Assembly: GCA_045640905.1 (NCBI GenBank)
Contig: JAZUFW010000023.1
Coordinates: 1 to 39,916 of the forward strand
Reading direction: 5' to 3'
Source: JAILLW01 sp045640905
GTDB lineage: Bacteria; Bacillota; Clostridia; Lachnospirales; Lachnospiraceae
DNA: 39,916 bases
Shown: positions 8,801 through 15,809 of the stretch, one piece after another
How the letters are laid out: the number at the start of each line of letters is the position of its first letter
Position numbering within the stretch: the first letter of the stretch is position 1
The notes under the pieces: generated by a model
The model's input: the letters and a program-made list of their open reading frames with translations, nothing else
The model's database searches: none
What the model was told of the DNA's origin: nothing
Made by a program: the position numbers and the translations under genes

Positions 8801-9371
8801 TAAAAAGGGACTCCTTCACATAATAATCATATGTTTCCTGTGTGGTTTCATCGATAGAATAATCTTTTTCCTTAAGATGATCCAAGGTATCCGAAAGAAT
8901 TTTCGTAACACAAACATCAATATTTTCAAAAGCCAGTGAACGAATTGCCGTAAGATTCTTTTGCTTGTATCTCGTGGGTTCGATATAATCAGCAACAAAT
9001 ACTATCTTTTCCAAAAGACTCATTCCCGGCCTCCCGGTTGTATGGAATCTGATGGCATTCAGGATATCTTCATCATCAATATCAAATTTTTTATTTGCAA
9101 TAAGCGCTCCAACTTTACCGTGAAGCAAAAATACGCTCTTCTTTTCAACTTCCGAAACGTTAATATTGTATTTTAGGGAAAGTTCCATCAGTTTTTCATC
9201 GCTTAAGTGTTTTGCGCAGTCATGCAGAAGTCCGGCCAAATATGCTTTGTCCTTATCTTCTCCATACCTCATTGCCAAATTAGCCGATGTGACAGCAACT
9301 CCCATGGTATGAAAAAAGCGCTTATCATCCTGAACTTTTTCAAGTTTTCTTGCTATCTTAATTACTTCCAC
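8790..9371 (-). CDS. yqeK: HD-domain hydrolase YqeK (diadenosine tetraphosphate hydrolase family)
   Basis: HD-superfamily protein of 193 residues matching YqeK, which in other Firmicutes is a symmetrical Ap4A hydrolase giving two ADP. Metal-binding residues are visible: H21 in FFHTMGVA, the HD pair at H50-D51 in LAGLLHDCAKH, a further His in LLHGKVGA, and a conserved Asp in VFVADYIEP. The start is GTG at 9371, supported by GAGGT 8-9 bases upstream that overlaps the yhbY stop. In many relatives nadD lies just upstream and is often fused or coupled to yqeK; here nadD is absent and yhbY is the direct neighbour. Confidence 0.92.
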   Translation of the reverse strand: MEVIKIARKLEKVQDDKRFFHTMGVAVTSANLAMRYGEDKDKAYLAGLLHDCAKHLSDEKLMELSLKYNINVSEVEKKSVFLLHGKVGALIANKKFDIDDEDILNAIRFHTTGRPGMSLLEKIVFVADYIEPTRYKQKNLTAIRSLAFENIDVCVTKILSDTLDHLKEKDYSIDETTQETYDYYVKESLFNDK

Positions 9372-9383
9372 TAAAATTACCTC

Positions 9384-9674
9384 TTATTTGGGCAAAACTA
9401 TTTTCGGGTTTTCCTTAAAGGGTTTATACAAAACAATCTTTTTTCCGATAACCTGAACCAATTGTGAGTGAGTTCTTTCGGATAAAGCTTCACCGATAGC
9501 CCGAGGGTCATCAAGACAGTTTTTTAATACGGAAATCTTTACCAACTCATGTTTGTTAAATGCTTCCGATACTGCTTCACAAACTTCGGGTGTCAAAGAT
9601 GATTTACCGATTTGAAACATAGAATCGGTTGTCATGGCTAAACCTTTTAAATATGATCTTTGTTTACTGGTCAT
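9384..9674 (-). CDS. yhbY: YhbY family RNA-binding (CRM domain) protein
   Basis: Single CRM-domain protein of 96 residues related to YhbY/YqeI, which binds pre-50S particles and takes part in ribosome assembly. The family signature is seen at the N-terminus (MTSKQRSYLKGLA), then FQIGKSSLTPEV, and in the middle HELVKISVLKNC. The usual GxxG loop corresponds to VIGKKIVLYK near the end. Its ATG has GAGAGA upstream. It follows rpmA across a terminator hairpin, so it may depend on read-through; I see no clear promoter in the short gap. Confidence 0.93.
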   Translation of the reverse strand: MTSKQRSYLKGLAMTTDSMFQIGKSSLTPEVCEAVSEAFNKHELVKISVLKNCLDDPRAIGEALSERTHSQLVQVIGKKIVLYKPFKENPKIVLPK

Positions 9675-9701
9675 AAAATTATTCTCTCTTGTCCTATAAA
9701 T

Positions 9702-9731
9702 GAAAATAAAGCCCCGAAATAATTCGGGGCT
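9702..9731 (-). terminator. Intrinsic terminator after rpmA
   Basis: The minus strand carries AGCCCCGAA, a TTAT loop, TTCGGGGCT and then TTTATTTT, a perfect nine-base stem with a modest T-tract, 7 bases after the rpmA stop. It would separate rplU-prp-rpmA from yhbY-yqeK-rsfS. Confidence 0.85.
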
Positions 9732-9738
9732 AAAAAAC

Positions 9739-10023
9739 TTACTGTTCTACAGGATATACAGAAGCCTGCTTCTTGTCACGGCCGACTCTTTCAAAACGAA
9801 GAATACCGTCAACCATAGCAAACAATGTGTCATCACCACCGATACCAACATTAATACCGGGATGAATCTTGGTACCGCGCTGTCTGTATAAAATGTTACC
9901 GGCTTTAACGAACTGACCGTCAGCACGTTTAGCACCTAATCTTTTTGCCTCGGAATCTCTACCGTTCTTGGTAGAACCCATTCCTTTTTTATGAGCGAAA
10001 AATTGAAGGTTAAGCTTTAACAT
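9739..10023 (-). CDS. rpmA: 50S ribosomal protein L27 with cleavable N-terminal extension
   Basis: Ribosomal protein L27, 94 residues, whose N-terminal tail reaches toward the peptidyl transferase centre. It begins MLKLNLQFFAHKKG: the Firmicute prepeptide removed by Prp after F9 in Staphylococcus aureus, leaving a mature end of AHKKG. The rest (GSTKNGRDSEAKRLGAKR, then GNILYRQRG) is standard L27. AAGGAGG lies about 9 bases before the ATG. The start overlaps the end of prp by 14 bases, so the protease and its substrate are translationally linked. Confidence 0.97.
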   Translation of the reverse strand: MLKLNLQFFAHKKGMGSTKNGRDSEAKRLGAKRADGQFVKAGNILYRQRGTKIHPGINVGIGGDDTLFAMVDGILRFERVGRDKKQASVYPVEQ

Positions 10024-10354
10024 TTGTCTTTTCCTCCTTATAATCTACTTTACAAAACTTCTTACCGTATTCATTTTGAATACCTTCCAATCCCATCACC
10101 AGGGCTTTAAGTAAAACCTGTGTACTTTCTTCCTTATTGGTCAAAAGGTTAAATGCTATATATGCCGATTCCTCATCACACGAAAACTGTATTTCCTCAT
10201 GATTTATTTCAGCTATTGCATTTATAGTGTTGGTAATCAGAACCGAAATGGCCGCACAAATTATATCTTCGCCTTCATCAGCATAATCGGCATGACCGCT
10301 TGCAACGAAGCCTTTATATTTGTCGCCTTCCGTAAAAAAAACAATCTTAGTCAT
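10010..10354 (-). CDS. prp: Ribosomal-processing cysteine protease Prp
   Basis: Prp (YsxB/DUF464 family), 114 residues, the cysteine protease that trims the N-terminus of L27. The catalytic pair is visible: H21 in SGHADYA and C33 in DIICAAISVL. The gene lies between rplU and rpmA, its usual place, and overlaps rpmA by 14 bases. Its ATG lacks a clear Shine-Dalgarno sequence (GTGTAAAAGA precedes it) and is 12 bases after the rplU stop, so it probably relies on ribosomes arriving from rplU and is made at a lower level than L21 and L27. Confidence 0.95.
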   Translation of the reverse strand: MTKIVFFTEGDKYKGFVASGHADYADEGEDIICAAISVLITNTINAIAEINHEEIQFSCDEESAYIAFNLLTNKEESTQVLLKALVMGLEGIQNEYGKKFCKVDYKEEKTNVKA

Positions 10355-10366
10355 TCTTTTACACTA

Positions 10367-10672
10367 TTAAGCGTTAATCTTTTCAATCTTAACCTGAGTG
10401 TATGCTTGTCTGTGACCGTTCTTCTTGTGGTAGCCGGTCTTTCTCTTGTACTTGTAAACAATAACTTTCTTGTCTCTGCCCTGTTCTGTAACAGTAGCTG
10501 TAACAGTAGAGTTTTTAACATCGGAAGCTACTTTTAAAGTACCGTCTGAAATAGCTACAACCTGGTCAAATGTAACAGTATCGCCTTCCTTAACGTCAAG
10601 CTTTTCAACTTTAACAAGATCGCCTTCGGAAACTTTGTACTGTTTTCCACCTGTTGCAATAATTGCGTACAT
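10367..10672 (-). CDS. rplU: 50S ribosomal protein L21
   Basis: Ribosomal protein L21, 101 residues, the normal bacterial length. It begins MYAIIATGGKQYKVSEGD and has the conserved C-terminal YKRKTGYHKKNGHRQ that contacts 23S rRNA. AAGGAGG lies 8 bases upstream of the ATG. It is the first gene of rplU-prp-rpmA, under a consensus promoter and a structured leader of about 85 bases. Confidence 0.98.
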   Translation of the reverse strand: MYAIIATGGKQYKVSEGDLVKVEKLDVKEGDTVTFDQVVAISDGTLKVASDVKNSTVTATVTEQGRDKKVIVYKYKRKTGYHKKNGHRQAYTQVKIEKINA

Positions 10673-10760
10673 TTGGTTTTCCTCCTTACTACTCTTAAAA
10701 AGAGTTACTCGCTAGTTTCGGCGTGATTGCTCAACTTAAGCCCCACTATGCGGCATACTC
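10673..10760 (-). promoter_or_regulatory. Putative L21 leader (autoregulatory 5' UTR)
   Basis: The transcribed stretch between the rplU promoter and its ATG is about 88 bases and has conserved-looking structured sequence (GTGGGG, CACGCCGAAACTAGCGAG). An ACTCTT/AAGAGT hairpin with a short T-rich loop lies 6-8 bases before the AGGAGG. Firmicutes often carry an L21 leader RNA (Rfam L21_leader) at this exact position, presumably bound by L21. I recognise it by position and general look, not by a covariance search. Confidence 0.6.
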
Positions 10761-10764
10761 GAAC

Positions 10765-10793
10765 AATATAACAAAATGATTATTCTCTGTCAA
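10765..10793 (-). promoter_or_regulatory. Sigma-A type promoter of rplU-prp-rpmA
   Basis: On the minus strand TTGACA (10788-10793), a 17-base spacer and TATATT (10765-10770) form a near-perfect promoter. The -35 begins only 3 bases after the obgE stop, and there is no terminator between, so transcripts of the upstream unit probably run on into rplU. Confidence 0.85.
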
Positions 10794-10796
10794 GAT

Positions 10797-12092
10797 TTAT
10801 TTATAATATTCGAAAGCCAAATCATACATTCTTACAATATCGCCTTCTTCTATTCCCTGATTTTCAAGTTCTTTCAATATATCATTATTCTTTAAGAACT
10901 CCTGGAAGAACCTGAAGCCCTTCTCGGAATCAAGATTTGTATATCCGAGCATCTTTTCAATTCTGGGACCTTCAACATGGAATTCATTATTCTTTTCATC
11001 ATAATATACTTCGAAAGGATCATCGGAATACGGCATCATATATTCAGGGAAGAACTCCTGCTCAAAAACAACCGGTGCATTATTGGTTTCATCCAATATT
11101 TTGCGAACCTCAAATAGCAATTCTCTGATACCGTCTCCGTTAACAGCGGTAATAGGCATTACCTTAATACCTTTAGGTTCAAACTCTTCTTTCAAAGCTT
11201 CTACAGGGTCTTTTTCACCTTCCTCGGTAAAAATACAGTCAACTTTATTAGCTGCAATAATCTGAGGACGCTTTGAAAAATCCGCATTGTAATTTTCAAG
11301 TTCCTTATTTATGGCATAAACATCCTCTACAGGATTTCTGCCCTCGGTACCGGCTGCATCAACCACATGAATAATTACTTTAGTTCTCTCAATATGACGC
11401 AAAAACTCAAGTCCCAGTCCTGCGCCTTCGGAAGCACCTTCGATAAGTCCGGGTATGTCTGCAATGACAAACGGATCTATATCAGGAACATCAACAACAC
11501 CAAGATGAGGATTGATTGTCGTAAAATGATAATTTGCAATTTCAGGTCTGGCGTTCGAAACTTTGGTTAAAAAAGTAGATTTTCCGACATTGGGAAATCC
11601 GACCAGGCCGACATCCGCCAACAATTTGATTTCAAGCAGCAATTCCAGTTCTCTTGAAGGCTGGCCGGGTTGTGCGTACTTGGGCGCCTGCATGGAGCTG
11701 GTCGCATAATGCTGATTACCTTTTCCACCTCTGCCGCCCATTAACAGGCAGAATCGTTTATTATCGCCCGACAAATCCGTAATGATTTTGCCGCTTTGAG
11801 CTTCTCTAACCACGGTTCCTTCGGGCATCTTTAATATCAGGTCATCTCCGTTCTTTCCTCGGCAATTCTTTTTGCCTCCTTCTTCGCCGTCCATGGCATG
11901 ATATTTTCTGACATGACGATAATCGGTCAACGTATTCATTCCTTCATCGACTTCCAAAAATACAGAGCCGCCGTTTCCGCCGTCTCCGCCGTCAGGTCCA
12001 CCGTTAGGAACATATTTCTCTCTTCTGAAAGAGACATGACCGTCTCCGCCTTTTCCGCTTTTAACAAATATTTTTGCTCTATCTGCAAACAT
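10797..12092 (-). CDS. obgE: GTPase ObgE/CgtA
   Basis: Essential ribosome-associated GTPase of 431 residues. The glycine-rich Obg fold covers residues 1-158 (GKGGDGHVSFRREK, PNGGPDGGDGGNGG). The GTPase domain follows with G1 GFPNVGKST (165-173), G3 DIPGLIEG (212-219) and G4 NKVD. The last 75 or so residues form the Firmicute-type OCT domain. The ATG has AGGAG upstream and is 4 bases after the RNase E/G-like gene. In many relatives obgE lies between rpmA and yhbY; here it lies upstream of rplU, ending just before that promoter. Confidence 0.97.
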   Translation of the reverse strand: MFADRAKIFVKSGKGGDGHVSFRREKYVPNGGPDGGDGGNGGSVFLEVDEGMNTLTDYRHVRKYHAMDGEEGGKKNCRGKNGDDLILKMPEGTVVREAQSGKIITDLSGDNKRFCLLMGGRGGKGNQHYATSSMQAPKYAQPGQPSRELELLLEIKLLADVGLVGFPNVGKSTFLTKVSNARPEIANYHFTTINPHLGVVDVPDIDPFVIADIPGLIEGASEGAGLGLEFLRHIERTKVIIHVVDAAGTEGRNPVEDVYAINKELENYNADFSKRPQIIAANKVDCIFTEEGEKDPVEALKEEFEPKGIKVMPITAVNGDGIRELLFEVRKILDETNNAPVVFEQEFFPEYMMPYSDDPFEVYYDEKNNEFHVEGPRIEKMLGYTNLDSEKGFRFFQEFLKNNDILKELENQGIEEGDIVRMYDLAFEYYK

Positions 12093-12096
12093 AGGA

Positions 12097-13248
12097 CTAC
12101 TCCTTAAATTTCTCCGATAACGATTGATTAATCTTTTTCCTTGTTATTTCTACAATACCGAGACTTGTCATGTCAACAACAATCGTTTTTATCCTGTCTT
12201 TTTTAGCTTCGTTTTTTAGATGATCCATAAGCTTTTGGTTGCTTGCTTCATCCTTCATGTTAATAAAATCAACAGCAATGATTCCGGATATATTACGAAT
12301 CTTTAACTGATTCATAATCTCTGTGGCAGCTTCCAAATTAACTTTTAAATCAAAGCTTTCCGAATCTTTCTTCTTGCCTTCTGTCTTTCCCGAGTTAACA
12401 TCTATAACCGTCATGGCTTCGGTAGGTTCTATAATCAAATACCCGCCGCAATCAAGATATACCTTTTTATCGAGTGCACGTAACAAATACGTCTCAAGTG
12501 AATGAAGATTCTTTAATGAAACATATTCATCGTCGTAAAATGAAATATCTTTATTTTTTAACGGCTCATAATTAATTAATTTTTCATAATAATCTCTGTT
12601 ATCGGTAACAATTTTGTCAAAATCATTCAACGAGATATCGGAAACCGTATCAATAAGCGAATCATTACCGCTGTATAGACAAGTGTATAATTTTCTCGAT
12701 TCGATTTTTACTTTCATTTCATTTGAAAGATCGATAAATCTAATGATTTCATCTTTGATGAATCCATATTCGGATTCATCCAAAGCAGCGCAGTTGGTTC
12801 TTAAGACAAAATTATAGTCATCTATACCTTCTATATTAAAATCCTTCACAGCATTTAACAGTTTCTTCGATGTCGCATTATCAATTTTTTGTGAAACATT
12901 GATTCCGGACTTGAACAAATGACAAACGACATATTGTCCGGGAATGCAGATATCGGATGAGCCGTTGCAAAGTTTAGTCTTAATCTTATCTGTCTTTATC
13001 TGAACGGGTAATTCATCACCGCATTTAACGTTCTTTGGCAATTCCGACAAAGTAACAAACACTTTTTCATCAGGCGATACACTGACAAAAGCAGCTTTTA
13101 ATCCTTTGTTGATGTCACTGACACGTCCCATATAAATGCAATCAACTCTGGAATTATCCAAAACATTTATCGAAATAATCCTATGATCGTCATCAAAGGC
13201 AAACATTATATCCTTATTATGAAGTTTGGTAATAATTAATTTTCCCAT
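12097..13248 (-). CDS. Ribonuclease E/G family protein (short form)
   Basis: RNase E/G-family protein of 383 residues. An S1-like RNA-binding segment lies near the N-terminus (YMGRVSDINKGLKAAFVSV, about 39-57). The catalytic core follows, with the two magnesium aspartates D283 (VIDVNSG) and D327 (IIAVDFINM) in place. LIIEPTEAMTVID matches the family's strand before the first Asp. It ends at TRKKINQSLSEKFKE, exactly where E. coli RNase E and G continue into the CPxCxG zinc link, so the dimer-linking zinc and C-terminal domain are missing. The ATG directly abuts the upstream stop (TAGATG) with only a weak ribosome binding site. It belongs to the radical SAM/DUF2344/RNase cluster common in Clostridia. 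Confidence 0.85.
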   Translation of the reverse strand: MGKLIITKLHNKDIMFAFDDDHRIISINVLDNSRVDCIYMGRVSDINKGLKAAFVSVSPDEKVFVTLSELPKNVKCGDELPVQIKTDKIKTKLCNGSSDICIPGQYVVCHLFKSGINVSQKIDNATSKKLLNAVKDFNIEGIDDYNFVLRTNCAALDESEYGFIKDEIIRFIDLSNEMKVKIESRKLYTCLYSGNDSLIDTVSDISLNDFDKIVTDNRDYYEKLINYEPLKNKDISFYDDEYVSLKNLHSLETYLLRALDKKVYLDCGGYLIIEPTEAMTVIDVNSGKTEGKKKDSESFDLKVNLEAATEIMNQLKIRNISGIIAVDFINMKDEASNQKLMDHLKNEAKKDRIKTIVVDMTSLGIVEITRKKINQSLSEKFKE

Positions 13249-13953
13249 CTAAATATCCATCAGGCTGACTAATTCATAGTCATCGCAATTCTTGTTTTTG
13301 TTTGCATATATTTCAACACGGTGAACATGATACTTACAAAACGTGTCGGTAATACCAAGTTCATTCAAAAACAAATCCGCAACAAAAGTGGGTTTTATAT
13401 TGTCGGAAGATCCGGCATTTACGATAAAACTCATTTTCCTGTTTTCAATCGAGTATTCATAGATATACTTTTTCAAGTCAATATCAATAAATCCTCCGCC
13501 CTTTTTGTTGGGCTTTTTGACCGGTATGGTCAATTGACTGAAATGGTCAATAAACTTTTTCTCATAATTATCAGGTAAATCAACCGAATCCAAAATATCA
13601 ACTTCATACTTTGCAGCGAATACACAAGCCATGCAATTTGCTGACTTTTCCGGTAATTTTCTGGCTTTCAGAATACGAATATCAGGTATTGAATATTGAT
13701 TTAGTACTGTAACCAGTTCCGCTTCATTGACTTCCTCGGTCAACTCAACGTCAAAATATTCACCGTCAGAAGTAAATCCTACCGATAAAGGAAACGCAAA
13801 AGACAAAATCTGATGCGGTGAAAAGCCTTCGGAATATGCTACCGGAATCTCTGCTCTTCTGATCACCTTTTGAAAGTATCGCAAAATATCAAGATGACCA
13901 ATATATTTAATTGAACCCTTTTTCGAAAACTTAATTCTGTATTTTTGATTCAT
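13249..13953 (-). CDS. TIGR03936 family radical SAM-linked protein (DUF2344)
   Basis: DUF2344/TIGR03936 protein of 234 residues, always or nearly always found beside or fused to the TIGR03960 radical SAM protein. It starts MNQKYRIKFSKKGSIKYIGH and shows the family motif HLDILRYFQKVIRRAEIPVAYSEGFSPH. The frame is open further upstream to 14028, but that would add 25 residues overlapping the radical SAM gene. The ATG at 13953 fits the family start and overlaps by 23 bases, with GCGGT as a weak ribosome binding site. The molecular role is unknown. It precedes the RNase E/G-like gene, so RNA modification or ribosome work is a guess from context. Confidence 0.88.
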   Translation of the reverse strand: MNQKYRIKFSKKGSIKYIGHLDILRYFQKVIRRAEIPVAYSEGFSPHQILSFAFPLSVGFTSDGEYFDVELTEEVNEAELVTVLNQYSIPDIRILKARKLPEKSANCMACVFAAKYEVDILDSVDLPDNYEKKFIDHFSQLTIPVKKPNKKGGGFIDIDLKKYIYEYSIENRKMSFIVNAGSSDNIKPTFVADLFLNELGITDTFCKYHVHRVEIYANKNKNCDDYELVSLMDI

Positions 13954-15808
13954 TGCATATACCGCATTTAAATTTAGATGCTCCGCATCCGTTACATTGT
14001 TCTTTACAGTTCGGTGTTGTCTGCCCAAGCTTTGCTTTATTCCATTCTCTTAGCAGGAATTCTTTTGAAACACCGCAGTTTATATGATCCCAGGGGAATA
14101 CTTCATCATCTTTTCTTTCCCTGACAGTATAAAAATACGGATCGATATCACATTCTTCAAAAGATTCCATCCATGTATCATGCTTGTAAGTCTCATTCCA
14201 GGCATCATAAAGCGCACCTTTTTCATATGCTTTCATGATTACCTTGCTTAATCTTCTGTCGCCTCTGGCCAAGATTCCTTCAAGCATTGATTGATCGGCT
14301 TCATGCCAGTTATACTTAATAACTTTCTGATTCTTTTGTGCTACAATGGCACCTCTGGTCATATAAGCTTTTTCTATAAATTCTTCTTTTGTATTTTGCG
14401 AAGCCCATTGAAACGGTGTAAACGGTTTCGGTACAAAAAATGATGTGCTTACCGTAATCTGTATTTTGCCCAGTCTCTTTTCTTTTGGAACCGTATCATA
14501 ATACAATGCTGCAATATTGTCGGCCAAAATAGCTATGGCTTCAATATCCTCTTTTGTTTCAAAAGGTTGTCCAAGCATAAAATATAGCTTAACCTTATTC
14601 CATCCGCCCTTAAAGGCCTCTTCACAGCCGGACATAATATCTTCAATCGATAAATTTTTATTAATAATGTCTCGCATTCTCTGAGAACCGGCTTCGGGCG
14701 CAAAGGTAAGGGATGATTTCTTTACATCCTGAACCCTGCTCATAATATCCAGCGAAAAAGCATCAATTCTAAGCGAAGGTAAAGAAATATTAATCTTTTT
14801 TTCTTTACAGAACTCCAATAAACCGTCGAGAACTTCCTTTAAGCGTGAATAATCCGATGACGAAAGAGAACTTAACGTAATTTCGTCAAAACCTGTATTA
14901 AGCAAAGATTCTTTTGCATCTTTTAGCAGTCTTTCAACACTTTTTTCTCTGACAGGTCTGTATAACTGTCCGGCCTGGCAAAATCTGCATCCTCTGATGC
15001 ATCCTCTTTGTATTTCCAGATTGATTCTGTCCGAATAGGTCTGAATATATGAAACAACAGGCTTTGTCGGAAAACATACCTCGTCAAAATCTTTGACCAG
15101 TTCTTTCGTTACTGTTTTAGGTACCTCTTCATACAACGGACTAATCTCTTTAACCGTAAAATCTTCGTTATACGTTACATCATACAAAGAAGGAACATAC
15201 ATACCGTCGATTTGAGATGCTTTAATCAAAAAATCGCGTCTGTCGGCGTTCTCGGCACGCATCAATTTATATAAATCAAGTAATTGTCTGTATTTGGTTT
15301 CTCCTTCACCAATATAGAAAATATCAAAGAAATCGGCTATCGGTTCCGGATTATATGAACATGGTCCCCCACCTATTACAATAGGATCATCCCATGTTCT
15401 GTCTTTTGCATAATAGGGAATATTTGATAAGTCCAAAATCTGAAGTACATTTGTATAACACATCTCATATTGCAAGGTAATACCCAAAAAATCAAAATTT
15501 TTGATGGGGTCTTGCGATTCCAGCGCAAAAAGAGGGATATTCTTATCCCTCATAATCTTGTCCAAGTCTGTCCAAGGAGAATATACTCTTTCGCACCATG
15601 TATCTTCATAGGAATTTAACAAATCATAAAGAATTGCAATTCCAAGATGCGACATGCCTATTTCGTATACATCAGGGAAACAAAAAGCAAATCGAATATC
15701 AACTTTGTCTTTGTTTTTATATACTGCATTTACTTCGTTTCCGATGTACCTTGCAGGTTTCTCAACCTGCATCAGAATTTCTTCCGATAGAAACAATTTA
15801 TCGTTCAT
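13931..15808 (-). CDS. TIGR03960 family B12-binding-like radical SAM protein
   Basis: Radical SAM protein of 625 residues. An N-terminal cobalamin-binding-like domain (about 20-190, with FPDVYEIGMSHLG and the IGGGP turn) is followed by the radical SAM core. The cluster-binding cysteines are C270, C274 and C277 in RGCIRGCRFCQAG. The C-terminal domain ends in a second cysteine group (CKEQCNGCGASKFKCGIC) that could bind another cluster or zinc. The substrate is unknown for the whole TIGR03960 family. The ATG is one base after the hisIE stop (TAATATG), which places it at the end of the histidine operon. The frame is intact and full length. Confidence 0.92.
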   Translation of the reverse strand: MNDKLFLSEEILMQVEKPARYIGNEVNAVYKNKDKVDIRFAFCFPDVYEIGMSHLGIAILYDLLNSYEDTWCERVYSPWTDLDKIMRDKNIPLFALESQDPIKNFDFLGITLQYEMCYTNVLQILDLSNIPYYAKDRTWDDPIVIGGGPCSYNPEPIADFFDIFYIGEGETKYRQLLDLYKLMRAENADRRDFLIKASQIDGMYVPSLYDVTYNEDFTVKEISPLYEEVPKTVTKELVKDFDEVCFPTKPVVSYIQTYSDRINLEIQRGCIRGCRFCQAGQLYRPVREKSVERLLKDAKESLLNTGFDEITLSSLSSSDYSRLKEVLDGLLEFCKEKKINISLPSLRIDAFSLDIMSRVQDVKKSSLTFAPEAGSQRMRDIINKNLSIEDIMSGCEEAFKGGWNKVKLYFMLGQPFETKEDIEAIAILADNIAALYYDTVPKEKRLGKIQITVSTSFFVPKPFTPFQWASQNTKEEFIEKAYMTRGAIVAQKNQKVIKYNWHEADQSMLEGILARGDRRLSKVIMKAYEKGALYDAWNETYKHDTWMESFEECDIDPYFYTVRERKDDEVFPWDHINCGVSKEFLLREWNKAKLGQTTPNCKEQCNGCGASKFKCGICNESKIQN

Positions 15809-15809
15809 A

